Assembly: GCA_035944135.1 (NCBI GenBank)
Contig: DASZBM010000008.1
Span: forward strand, 186,001 to 250,000
Direction of reading: 5' to 3'
DNA length: 64,000 nucleotides
Source of the DNA: Acidobacteriaceae bacterium
Lineage (GTDB): Bacteria > Acidobacteriota > Terriglobia > Terriglobales > Acidobacteriaceae
Position 1 is the first letter of the stretch; every line of letters begins with the position of its first letter. The notes under the pieces were generated by a model. It was not told the origin of the DNA. It saw nothing but the letters and a program-made list of their open reading frames with translations, and searched no databases. A program made the position numbers and the translations under genes. Positions 35,888 to 43,956 of the stretch are shown piece after piece.

Positions 35888-35993
35888 TAGAGCATTCTCC
35901 TGAAGGTGTGGTCGAAGCGAATAGCGTTGGCGTCCAAAGAAAACGACCTCCACAGATTTCTCGCGAAACTACAGTATCAGGAGAAATGCTCTA
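35888..35993. mobile_element. 106-bp MITE-like element with imperfect terminal inverted repeats
   Basis: The ends are near-perfect inverted repeats: TAGAGCATTCTCCTGA (35888-35903) and TCAGGAGAAATGCTCTA (35977-35993), differing by one inserted base. There is also a shorter inner inverted repeat, GGTCG (35910) / CGACC (35944). No coding capacity. The right end supplies the fabH stop codon TAG. The arrangement fits a short non-autonomous element or REP-like palindromic unit. I recall similar AGAGCATTT...AAATGCTCT sequences between acidobacterial genes, but could not check. Confidence 0.6.
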
Positions 35994-37007
35994 AAACTCC
36001 CAGCGCAGGAGCGTTGCCCCCACGGTGAAGCCAGCACCGACCGAAGCGAGCAGAACGAGGTCACCCTTTTTCAAGCGGCCTTCCTGGATGGCGGTGTCCA
36101 TTGCAAGCGGAATCGTGCCGGCGGTAGTGTTGCCGTAACGGTCGATGTTGAGGATGACCGACTCCATGGGCATGCCGAGGCGATGCGCTGTGGACTCGAT
36201 GATGCGCTTGTTGGCTTGGTGCGGGATGAAGCAGCCGAGGTCGGCGCCGGTGACGCCGTTGCGCTCGAGGACTCTTTCGGCGGCTTCGGCCATCTTGCGC
36301 ACGGCGAACTTGTAGACGGACTGGCCGTCCTGGTAGACGAAGTGCTGCCGCTTGTCGACGGTCTCATGCGAGGCGGGAAGAAGCGATCCGCCGGCGGGCA
36401 TGTTCAGCGAGACAGCGCCCGAGCCGTCGATCTCGTGCCAGAAGTCGATGAGGCCGACTTCGCCTTCTTCACACGGTTCAAGGAGGACTGCGCCGGCGCC
36501 ATCGCCGAACAGGATGCAGGTGGAGCGGTCGGTGTAGTCGATGATCGAGCTCATGACGTCGGCGCCGATCACGAGGACCTTTTTGTGTGCGCCGGATTCG
36601 ACGAGCTTGGCGCCGACCTGGAGGGCATATGGAAATCCGGAGCAGGCGGCAGAGAGATCGAAGCCCCAGGCGCCGGTGGCTCCGAGCTTGTTCTGCACGA
36701 GGCAGGCGGCGGAGGGGAAGATCATGTCCGGCGTTACGGTGGCCATGATGATGGCCTCGACTTCGGTGGGCTCGACGCCGCGGGAGGCGAGGCAGCGCCG
36801 TGCGGCTTCAACGGCGAGGTCACTGGTGGCGACGCCTTTGTCGACAAGGTGGCGTTCGCGAATGCCGGTCCGCTCGACGATCCACTGATCGTTGGTTTCG
36901 ACCATCTTTTCGAGGTCGGAGTTGGTGAGGACCCGGGGCGGAACGTATGTGCCGAGTGCGGAGATTTTGGCGCGGACGGCATGCCGGGGCTTCAGGGTGA
37001 GACTCAA
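35991..37007 (-). CDS. fabH: Beta-ketoacyl-ACP synthase III (KAS III)
   Basis: Starts fatty acid synthesis by condensing acetyl-CoA (or branched acyl-CoA) with malonyl-ACP. 338 residues. The catalytic triad is clear: Cys in [12 protein letters not shown] (about 122), His in FIPHQAN, Asn in [10 protein letters not shown]. The true start is probably the TTG at 37007, since GGAGGA lies 7 bases upstream of it; the frame opens 5 codons earlier at another TTG that overlaps this site. Branched-chain amino acid genes later in the window could supply starters, but that is only a guess. The stop codon lies in the MITE-like element. Confidence 0.95.
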   Translation of the reverse strand: MSLTLKPRHAVRAKISALGTYVPPRVLTNSDLEKMVETNDQWIVERTGIRERHLVDKGVATSDLAVEAARRCLASRGVEPTEVEAIIMATVTPDMIFPSAACLVQNKLGATGAWGFDLSAACSGFPYALQVGAKLVESGAHKKVLVIGADVMSSIIDYTDRSTCILFGDGAGAVLLEPCEEGEVGLIDFWHEIDGSGAVSLNMPAGGSLLPASHETVDKRQHFVYQDGQSVYKFAVRKMAEAAERVLERNGVTGADLGCFIPHQANKRIIESTAHRLGMPMESVILNIDRYGNTTAGTIPLAMDTAIQEGRLKKGDLVLLASVGAGFTVGATLLRWEF

Positions 37008-37101
37008 AATGTAGTCCTCCAACGCGAATATGTAGCCACAGAGAATCTTATCGCGTGCGGAGGCGAGAGATCAGGCGCAGATTTTGAGGGGGAAAAGAAG
37101 T

Positions 37102-37199
37102 GTACCGGGTTAACCTACTGCGCCCGCGTGTGCCCGTTACCGTTGCTTCCTTCCGGACCTGGCGGGGTTGGCGGGTACGCGTCGCGTAGGACCCGGCAC
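37102..37199 (-). ncRNA. ffs: Small signal recognition particle RNA (4.5S type)
   Basis: On the minus strand, the core CAGGTCCGGAAGGAAGCA (domain IV, binding Ffh) is present. The RNA ends pair perfectly: GTGCCGGGT at the 5' end (37199-37191) with ACCCGGTAC at the 3' end (37110-37102), nine pairs including one G-U. The length of 98 nt fits the bacterial small SRP RNA. It is followed by a T-rich run (TTCTTTT). With Ffh it targets membrane and secreted proteins to FtsY. No reading frame of this region is real. Confidence 0.95.
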
Positions 37200-37251
37200 A
37201 GGAGTTAGTTTAGCAGGGATTAGGAAGTACGGATTAGGGCGTAGGAAAACG

Positions 37252-37941
37252 CTACGGCGTGGTGGGCTGAGCAGGGGCGGCGTTGGGGCGGAGCTTCATG
37301 CTCCGCGAGGTCTGGACGAGCTTCCAGATGCCGATCGCGGTGAAGATGATCGTGACCGACCAGAAGACGACAAGGATGGTGACGGCCCACCGGGCGGAGA
37401 ACTCATTCCAGAGATGGAGCACGGCTTTGCCGTAATGCACGCCGAGCCAGGCGGCGAGGACGTGGCGTGCGAAGCGGCTGATGGTGAACGCAGTCATGAA
37501 CTTCCTGCGGTTCATCTTGACGGCGCCGGCTACGAGCACAAAGGGCGAGAGCGGCATCGGCGGCGGAAGGATGGCGGGCAGAGCGACGGAGAGGATCGAG
37601 TGCGACTCTACCCAGTGCTGGATGGGTTTGAGGTAGCGCGGGGAGACATGTTTTTCAAGGAAGGCCATGCCTCCAACCTGACCGGCCCAGTGCGACAGAA
37701 AACCGCCCAGCGCGGAGCCAATCGTCGCGAGAAAGACCAGCAGGAAGAGATTGGCGTGGTTGGCGGCGTAGAGGATGATCAGGATGTCGGTGACGCCGGG
37801 GATGGGCAGCGGAACGAAGGAGCTGTCGACGGTGGAGATGAGCACGAGGCCTGCAAGCCCGAGGTGATAGAAGGCGTGCATCATCGTGTGGTTGGCCGAG
37901 GCGGCGAGGAAGACGGCGATCGGCTGGGGCGCGAGCTTCAT
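37252..37941 (-). CDS. VTT/DedA-like integral membrane protein
   Basis: 229 residues with about five hydrophobic segments. The block SFVPLPIPGVTDILIILYAA and the later SILSVALPAILPPPMPLSPF are typical of the VTT (SNARE-associated Golgi protein-like/YqaA/DedA) superfamily, some members of which flip phospholipids. The cytosolic C terminus is basic and Pro/Ala-rich. It lies 52 bp upstream of the SRP RNA gene on the same strand. Confidence 0.8.
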   Translation of the reverse strand: MKLAPQPIAVFLAASANHTMMHAFYHLGLAGLVLISTVDSSFVPLPIPGVTDILIILYAANHANLFLLVFLATIGSALGGFLSHWAGQVGGMAFLEKHVSPRYLKPIQHWVESHSILSVALPAILPPPMPLSPFVLVAGAVKMNRRKFMTAFTISRFARHVLAAWLGVHYGKAVLHLWNEFSARWAVTILVVFWSVTIIFTAIGIWKLVQTSRSMKLRPNAAPAQPTTP

Positions 37942-37982
37942 GCTGGATGTAAGACGCTGCCCGAGGCGATGGAGTTCAAGGA

Positions 37983-38011
37983 AGTTAGGAGTGTGGAGTC
38001 AGGGAGTTAGG
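37983..38011. repeat. Four-unit 7-8-bp tandem repeat at the end of mqnA
   Basis: AGTTAGG, AGTGTGG, AGTCAGGG, AGTTAGG. It overlaps the mqnA stop codon region (38007). The adjacent 37217-37238 also has GGATTAGG twice, 14 bp apart. Confidence 0.6.
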
Positions 38012-38891
38012 TGAGGAGGTTCAGCACCGGGAGCGATGGCAGGCAGCCGAGCTGGGTGGCGAGACCGCGGAAGTGCTCGATGGCGAGGAGACAATCCGGG
38101 TCGAGCGTGTAGTGGATGTTGCGCGTGAGATAGGTCCGGATGATGTCCGGTGGGACCTGGATGCGCGGCGTCCATTCGCGGACGAGGGTGTCAATGTTGG
38201 CGAGGCCGGCGTCGCGGCTGGCCGTGAGGTCCTGAGTGAGCTGCTGGGCGGAGACGCCGGCGAGCTGGAGTGCGACCGGACGGACGGCCCAAACGGCGGC
38301 GACCCAGGGAAGGCCAGTGTGGTGACGCCAGAGGGCAGCGAGGTCGAGCCAGAGGAGCGGGGTGGGGCCGAAGGTGGCGTCGATGTGCGCCTGGATCTGG
38401 TCGCGCTGCTCGCGGGCGAGGAGCGCGGGGTCGCCGATGAGGAGCGCAGCGTCGGCGGTGGCGAGCATGCCTACGGCATCGGCGCGGTGCTCGGAAAAGG
38501 TGGGGCGGGTGTTGTGGAAGTGCTCGAAGAGGATGTGCGCGTAGGCGGTGGAGCTGCGCGAGGCGTTGTCGGTGGCGATTGTGGTGACGTTGGCGAGCGC
38601 TTCCTCGACGGATAGGTTGCCGGGATTTTTGACCAGCAGCAGGATGCTGCGGACCTCCTGGAGGCTGGCGATGGTGCAGCCGGGAACGATGGCCAACTCG
38701 GGAGTGAGCTCCGCTATAGGAATGAGGCCGAGGTCGGCGGCGCCTATGTGGAGCTCGCGCGCGCAATGGGCCGGGGAGGTGTAATGCAGCTCGTAGCAGG
38801 GGCGCAGCAAGGCCGCGGTGGGTGGGTGCTGGAAGTTGAAGAGGAGGGGCGCCGGGTTGAGAAATGAGATGGCAGAGACGCGAAGGGGCAC
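38007..38891 (-). CDS. mqnA: Chorismate dehydratase (menaquinone synthesis, MqnA)
   Basis: First enzyme of the futalosine menaquinone route, making 3-enolpyruvyl-benzoate from chorismate. 294 residues with a periplasmic-binding-protein-like fold. Family features: VSAISFLNPAPLLF at the start, the ligand loop GAADLGLIPIAEL, ATDNASRSSTAYAHILFEH, and ALLIGDPAL. Other mqn genes are not in the window. It is divergent from dprA; the dprA reading frame begins within it but the likely dprA start lies beyond it. Confidence 0.88.
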   Translation of the reverse strand: MPLRVSAISFLNPAPLLFNFQHPPTAALLRPCYELHYTSPAHCARELHIGAADLGLIPIAELTPELAIVPGCTIASLQEVRSILLLVKNPGNLSVEEALANVTTIATDNASRSSTAYAHILFEHFHNTRPTFSEHRADAVGMLATADAALLIGDPALLAREQRDQIQAHIDATFGPTPLLWLDLAALWRHHTGLPWVAAVWAVRPVALQLAGVSAQQLTQDLTASRDAGLANIDTLVREWTPRIQVPPDIIRTYLTRNIHYTLDPDCLLAIEHFRGLATQLGCLPSLPVLNLLT

Positions 38892-38965
38892 AACCAGATT
38901 TTAGTGGGATATTGGTGTGGAATCGCCGTGCGATACGATGCGAGCACGTTACGGATGTTGAGGTA

Positions 38966-40180
38966 ATGACGCAGATGGTTGAGGCAGGGACTGGAGTTGG
39001 GTCAGGGGTGGGCGAACGGATGGGGGTACCGGCGGAGGCACGTTTGGCATGGATGGCTCTGGTGCTGACCCCCGGAATGGGCCCAACGAGGTGTACGAGG
39101 GCGGTGCAGAGGCTCGGTGGGGACGCTCAGCGGCTCTTTGGGGCGTCGCTGACGGAGTTGGAGAGCTTGGGGATGCCCGCGGCTGCGGCGCAGTTCGTCT
39201 TCGATGGCCGGGCGCGAAAGGCGGCCGCCGAGGAGATCAGCCGGTTGGCAGACGCGGGCGCGGCATTCCTGACGATGGATGACGCGGACTATCCGGGCAG
39301 GTTAATGGAGATCTTCGATCCGCCGCCGGTGCTGTGGGTGCGGGGCGATGCGTCGATTTTGAACCGCGCAGGCATTGCGGTGGTGGGCACGCGGAATCCG
39401 ACGCCGTATGGCTCGGGCATGGCGGAGATGCTGAGCCGGGACCTGGCCAAGCGTGGAGTGGTGATCCAGAGCGGGATGGCGCGAGGCGTGGACACCTGCG
39501 CGCACAAGGGCGCGATTGAGGCCGGAGGCAAGACGGTCGCGGTATGGGGGACGGGAATCGACGTCATCTATCCTAAAGAAAATAAAAAACTTGCAGAGCA
39601 TATCGTGGCCAGCGGCGGGGCCGTTGTGAGCGAGTTCCCGCTGGGGACCTTCCCGGCTCCGCAGAACTTTCCGATCCGCAACCGCACGCTGAGCGGCATG
39701 AGCGTTGGGGTTCTGGTGGTGGAGGCTGCGGAATACTCGGGGACGCGGATTACGGCGCGATGCGCATTGGAGCAGGGGCGGGACATCTACGCGGTGCCGG
39801 GGAATGCGACTAACAAGAATGCGTGGGGACCGAATACGCTGATCAAGCAGGGGGCGAAGCTAACTGCAACATGGGAGGACATTTGGGAGGATCTGCGCTC
39901 CCAGGACCGGATTGCTTTGGAGGAGGGGCTTGAATCCGGAGCGGGGGGAACCGCATCCTTATTTAGCGACGGCTCAAGCGGAGCAGGGCAGCCGATGAGC
40001 GAGCATGAGCGTCTTGTTTTCAGCGAGTTACGAGCAGATGAGGCGGTTCAGCTGGATGAGTTGATTGAACGGCTGGAGCCTAAGATGGTCTCGGGTGAGA
40101 TCTTTACGGCGCTGTTCGAGTTAGAGCTCGCGGGGAGGGTAAAACAGATGCCCGGCAAAAATTACGTGCGCTGTTTTTAG
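38966..40180 (+). CDS. dprA: DNA processing protein DprA (Smf)
   Basis: Loads RecA onto incoming single-stranded DNA during natural transformation. About 404 residues. An N-terminal SAM-like helical part (LAWMALVLTPGMGPTR) is followed by the Rossmann-fold DprA domain with AVVGTRNPTPYGSGMAEML, SGMARGVDTCAHKGA and AVPGNATNKNAWGPN. The C-terminal winged helix ends VKQMPGKNYVRCF. The start is uncertain (ATG 38966, 38975 or later MGVPAEAR). It is followed by topA, a common pairing. Its stop lies in a run of phased T-tracts. Confidence 0.93.
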   Translation: MTQMVEAGTGVGSGVGERMGVPAEARLAWMALVLTPGMGPTRCTRAVQRLGGDAQRLFGASLTELESLGMPAAAAQFVFDGRARKAAAEEISRLADAGAAFLTMDDADYPGRLMEIFDPPPVLWVRGDASILNRAGIAVVGTRNPTPYGSGMAEMLSRDLAKRGVVIQSGMARGVDTCAHKGAIEAGGKTVAVWGTGIDVIYPKENKKLAEHIVASGGAVVSEFPLGTFPAPQNFPIRNRTLSGMSVGVLVVEAAEYSGTRITARCALEQGRDIYAVPGNATNKNAWGPNTLIKQGAKLTATWEDIWEDLRSQDRIALEEGLESGAGGTASLFSDGSSGAGQPMSEHERLVFSELRADEAVQLDELIERLEPKMVSGEIFTALFELELAGRVKQMPGKNYVRCF

Positions 40181-40218
40181 CTGTTTTGAATCGTTTTTGA
40201 GCGGTTTTAGAGCGTTTT
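40174..40218 (+). other. Helically phased T-tracts (predicted bent DNA) between dprA and topA
   Basis: Runs of 4-5 T begin at 40174, 40184, 40194, 40205 and 40215, each preceded by G. The spacing is 10, 10, 11, 10 bases, close to the helical repeat, so the tract bends would add up. The first run overlaps the dprA stop codon. A sixth run (40229) is off phase. A possible -35 TTGACT is at 40291. A bend upstream of a supercoiling-relaxing enzyme's gene could be regulatory; that is inference. Confidence 0.6.
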
Positions 40219-40381
40219 GAACACCTGATTTTTCCACAATTTCCAACGATTGAGAACGTCCAACGGAACGACTGCCTGTTGGGGCGGCGTTTGACTTCGC
40301 CTTGGCGGGGCGTGTTAGGGTGCATTGACGTTGGTTGATGGACGGGAGGGCAGGTGCCCCCCACTGGAGTAAGGCAACAGA

Positions 40382-43321
40382 ATGGCAAAGAATCTTGTGA
40401 TCGTAGAGTCGCCTGCGAAGGCGAAGACGATCGGGAAGTATCTCGGCAATGACTATGTGGTGGAGGCCTCGATTGGCCACATCATGGATTTGCCGAAGAA
40501 CGATATTGGTGTGGAGCTGAAGCGGCGGACGTTTGAGCCGACGCTGATTGTGTCGCCGGGGAAGGAGAAGGTGGTCGACCGGCTGAAGAAGCTGGCGGCG
40601 AAGAGCGATTCTGTGTTCCTGGCGCCTGACCCGGACCGCGAAGGTGAGGCGATTGCCGCGCATTTGAGGATGCAGCTTCTGCCGGCTGTGAAGGACAAGA
40701 AGAAGATTCAGCGCGTGACCTTCAACGAGATTACGAAGAAGGCCGTGCAGCAGGCGTTTCAGCATACGCGCGATGTGGACGAGAACCTTGTCGACGCGCA
40801 GCAGACGCGACGAGTCCTGGACCGGTTGGTGGGGTATCAAATTTCACCGCTCCTGTGGGACAAGGTGAAGCGCGGACTGAGCGCGGGGCGCGTGCAGACT
40901 GTGGCGTTGCGGCTGATCGTGGAGCGCGAGCGTGCGATCAAGGATTTCCCGCAGACGGAGTACTGGAATATTGATGCGGTGCTGGCGCCGAGCGGCGGGA
41001 AGGATGGCGAGGCTAATCAATTCACCGCGCGCATGGTTGGAGTGAAGGGCACACCGGTGCGCGTGGAAGACCGCGCGGAGGAGGGGAAGTATATTGCGAA
41101 TGCGCTGCCGGACAAGGCGGCGGTCGATGAGGTGATGGGGCAGTTGGAGCGCGCGACGTGGCGCGTGCGGACGGTCGAGAAGAAGGAGATGAGGCGCAAG
41201 CCGCGGCCTCCGTTTACGACGTCGCAGTTGCAGCAGCAGGCGGCGGGACGGCTGGGGTTTGGTGTGCGGCGCACGATGGGTGTGGCGCAGCGGCTGTATG
41301 AAGGCATCGATCTGGGGGCGGAAGGCACGGTGGGCCTTATCACCTACATGCGTACTGACTCGACGCGCATGAGCCCGGATGCGATTGAGGCGATCCGCGA
41401 GCATGTGAGCAAGCAGCTCGGCAAGGAGTATGTGCCGGAGAAGCCGAATGTGTACTCGTCGAAGAAGGACGCGCAGGATGCGCACGAGGCGATTCGGCCG
41501 ACGAACATTGCGTGGACGCCGGAGTTTGTGCGGCGGTATGTGAGCGACGAGCAGTTCCGGTTGTATTCGCTGATCTGGGAGCGCGCAGTGACGAGCCAGA
41601 TGGTCCCGGCGGTGTTCGACCAGACGACGGTGGACATTGAAGCGAAGGCCGATATTAGCTATGACTTCCGGACCACCGGAAGCGTGCTGAAGTTTGCGGG
41701 CTTCCTGTGGTACGAGGAGCAGGCGAAAAAGGCCAAGGCTGCGCGCGATGTGAAGGCTTCTGCGGATGCGGCGAGGCAGGAACAGAAGGCGCAGGATTCG
41801 CGCGCCGATGGTGACGCCGATGGGGATGGAGCGAAAGAGGACGAGGCGGAGCGCCGGTTGCCGGAGCTGAACGATGGGCAGGCGCTGACGAAGTTGAAGC
41901 TGGATTCGCAGCAGAAGTTCACGCAGCCTCCGCCACGTTTCAACGAGGCGAGTCTGGTGAAGACGCTGGAGGAGAACGGCATTGGAAGGCCGTCGACGTA
42001 TGCGTCGATCATCAACACGATCCAGGAGCGGGACTACGTCAAGAAGATCAAGGCGCGGCTGGTGCCGACTGAGATCGGCATGGTGGTCACGGACCTGCTG
42101 GTGAAGAATTTTCCGTACATCTTCAAGGTGGAGTACACCGCCGGCCTCGAGAACGAGCTGGACGCGGTGGAAGAAGGAACGGAGAAGTGGACGGATCTTT
42201 TGAATGGCTTCTACGACCATCTCGAGGGCGAGCTGAAGGTTGCCAGCGAGGAGATGGCGGACGTGAAGGCCATGGAAGAGGAGACGGACCAGATCTGCGA
42301 GAAGTGCGGAGCTCCGCTGTATTTGAAGTGGGGCAAGTTCGGGAGCTTTTACTCATGTGCGAACTACACGAATGAGAAGCCGACTAGCGTGAGCGCCGCG
42401 GCGTGGAAGAAGAGCGAGCGCGACGTGCTGAAGAAGATCTCAGAGAAGTTCCACCACGCGACGCTGAAGGTGCGGGGGACGGACGCCGAGGGCACGGAGC
42501 GGGCTGTTGAAGTCACTGATTCGAAGGACCGGAAGGAGCTGGCGGCGGCGCTGCGGCTGGCGATGAAGGACTGGAAGAAGGTCTCGGTCGAGCCGGTGAG
42601 CTGCGACTACACGAAGGAGAATATTGCCGCGAAGCCGGACTTGAATGCGCCGGGAGCAGATGCCGCGGACGAGCAGGAAGAGGAGTTCTGCGATAACTGC
42701 GGCCGCCAGATGGTGCTGCGGAATGGGCCGTGGGGTCCGTTCATGGCGTGCCCGGGGTACAACGAGGACCCTCCGTGCAAGACGATCCGGAAGCTGAACC
42801 AGAAGGTGCAGCAGAAGCCGCCGGTGCAGCTGGAGGAGGCGTGCCCGAAGTGCGGCAAGCCGCTGCTGCAGCGCGAAGGGCCGTATGGCGAGTTCATCGC
42901 GTGTTCGGGCTACCCGAAGTGCAAGTACGTGAAGCAGGAGATCCTGGACGTGCCGTGCCCGAAGTGCGGCGGCGATGTTGCCGTGCGGAAGAACCGGCGC
43001 GGCGATGTGTTCTACGGATGCACGCGGTATCCGAAGTGCGACTTTACGAGCAACCAGAAGCTGGTGGCGCAGGCGTGCCCGAAGTGCAAGTCGCCGTATT
43101 TGCTGGAGGTTTCGGACAAGGAAGGCACATGGCTAGTGTGCCCGAATAACCAGGAGCGGATGCCGAAGCGGCGGTCAAAGAAGGGACCCGAGCAGTCTGC
43201 GAATGGTGTCGTTTGCACGTACGAAAAGAAGATCGGGCCGCCGAAGCCGAAGGAAGAGCCCAAGGAGCTGAAGCGGCCGGATCCGGAGAAGACACGGCCG
43301 GTGGTCGAGGCGGTGGCCTGA
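40382..43321 (+). CDS. topA: DNA topoisomerase I
   Basis: Relaxes negative supercoils by single-strand passage. 979 residues. TOPRIM begins VIVESPAKAKTIGKYLG and has the acidic metal site DPDREGEA; the active-site Tyr is in GLITYMRTDSTRMS. A Lys/Ala/Asp-rich insertion (about residues 445-500, including DSRADGDADGDGAKED) interrupts the body. The C terminus has five Cys-rich zinc-ribbon units (for example CEKCGAP, CDNCGRQ, CPKCGKP, CPKCGGD, CPKCKSP), more than the three of E. coli. It follows dprA by 201 bp. Confidence 0.97.
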   Translation: MAKNLVIVESPAKAKTIGKYLGNDYVVEASIGHIMDLPKNDIGVELKRRTFEPTLIVSPGKEKVVDRLKKLAAKSDSVFLAPDPDREGEAIAAHLRMQLLPAVKDKKKIQRVTFNEITKKAVQQAFQHTRDVDENLVDAQQTRRVLDRLVGYQISPLLWDKVKRGLSAGRVQTVALRLIVERERAIKDFPQTEYWNIDAVLAPSGGKDGEANQFTARMVGVKGTPVRVEDRAEEGKYIANALPDKAAVDEVMGQLERATWRVRTVEKKEMRRKPRPPFTTSQLQQQAAGRLGFGVRRTMGVAQRLYEGIDLGAEGTVGLITYMRTDSTRMSPDAIEAIREHVSKQLGKEYVPEKPNVYSSKKDAQDAHEAIRPTNIAWTPEFVRRYVSDEQFRLYSLIWERAVTSQMVPAVFDQTTVDIEAKADISYDFRTTGSVLKFAGFLWYEEQAKKAKAARDVKASADAARQEQKAQDSRADGDADGDGAKEDEAERRLPELNDGQALTKLKLDSQQKFTQPPPRFNEASLVKTLEENGIGRPSTYASIINTIQERDYVKKIKARLVPTEIGMVVTDLLVKNFPYIFKVEYTAGLENELDAVEEGTEKWTDLLNGFYDHLEGELKVASEEMADVKAMEEETDQICEKCGAPLYLKWGKFGSFYSCANYTNEKPTSVSAAAWKKSERDVLKKISEKFHHATLKVRGTDAEGTERAVEVTDSKDRKELAAALRLAMKDWKKVSVEPVSCDYTKENIAAKPDLNAPGADAADEQEEEFCDNCGRQMVLRNGPWGPFMACPGYNEDPPCKTIRKLNQKVQQKPPVQLEEACPKCGKPLLQREGPYGEFIACSGYPKCKYVKQEILDVPCPKCGGDVAVRKNRRGDVFYGCTRYPKCDFTSNQKLVAQACPKCKSPYLLEVSDKEGTWLVCPNNQERMPKRRSKKGPEQSANGVVCTYEKKIGPPKPKEEPKELKRPDPEKTRPVVEAVA

Positions 43322-43596
43322 GGCGGCGATGGCGACCGCGGCAGACGCGGAGCAAGCTGGTGGGGGATATAGCCGGCAATGCGCAGGATGCAGGAGCTGC
43401 GTTCGTTTTTAGCTAATCAATAAAGCTATTGGTTTCTATGAAGTTCTGTAGGAATACGAAGCTGGACTTTCCATTTCCGGTACAACCGTGATAAACTGCT
43501 GTTAGACCAGCCGCATAGGCTGCGGCCACTGAGCTCTCTGGACAGGTGCGGAAGAGCCGGGCTGCTTCTATCTGACTGAAAAGACAGGAAGGCGAT

Positions 43597-43884
43597 ATGG
43601 CAAAGGCGATTTGGAACGGACAAACCCTGGCGGAGAGCGACAAGGTTGAGACCGTCGAGGGAAACATTTACTTCCCAGAGGAGAGCGTGAACCGGGCGTA
43701 TCTGCGGCCGAGCTCGAGCAGCTCGACGTGCCCGTCCAAGGGACGCGCGCGGTACTATACGGTGCTCGTGGACGGCCAGGAGAATCTGGACGCGGCGTGG
43801 TACTACCCTGACCCGAAGCCGGCTGCGAAGTCAGTGAAGCACCATGTGGCGTTCTGGCGCGGAGTTGAGATCGTTACGACCTAA
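43597..43884 (+). CDS. DUF427 family protein
   Basis: 95 residues, single small beta-rich domain. The hallmark WYYPDPKPAAKSVKHHVAFW is present near the C terminus, with YFPEESV upstream. Function unknown in the family. AGGAAGG lies just before the ATG. It is a stand-alone gene in a 275-bp noncoding interval after topA and has a strong shared terminator behind it. The interval 43322-43596 holds only a possible -10 (GATAAACT) and two small hairpins. Confidence 0.88.
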   Translation: MAKAIWNGQTLAESDKVETVEGNIYFPEESVNRAYLRPSSSSSTCPSKGRARYYTVLVDGQENLDAAWYYPDPKPAAKSVKHHVAFWRGVEIVTT

Positions 43885-43910
43885 CGTCCTGAACACAATT
43901 CAGTTAGGTG

Positions 43911-43937
43911 AGCCCCTGCCAGAGCGCAGGGGCTTTC
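43911..43937. terminator. Bidirectional intrinsic terminator between DUF427 and oxidoreductase genes
   Basis: Nine-bp stem AGCCCCTGC (43911-43919) / GCAGGGGCT (43926-43934), loop CAGAGC, followed by TTTC. It sits between two convergent genes. Confidence 0.8.
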
Positions 43938-43956
43938 TGCGTCAGGGATTGTGTTT

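Noticed and set aside
40844-42220. 458-residue open frame antisense to topA
   Set aside because: Arg/Leu-rich shadow frame; topA is complete on the other strand.
43322-43596. tRNA or other small RNA after topA
   Set aside because: Small hairpins only; no cloverleaf or TPsiC-like sequence found.
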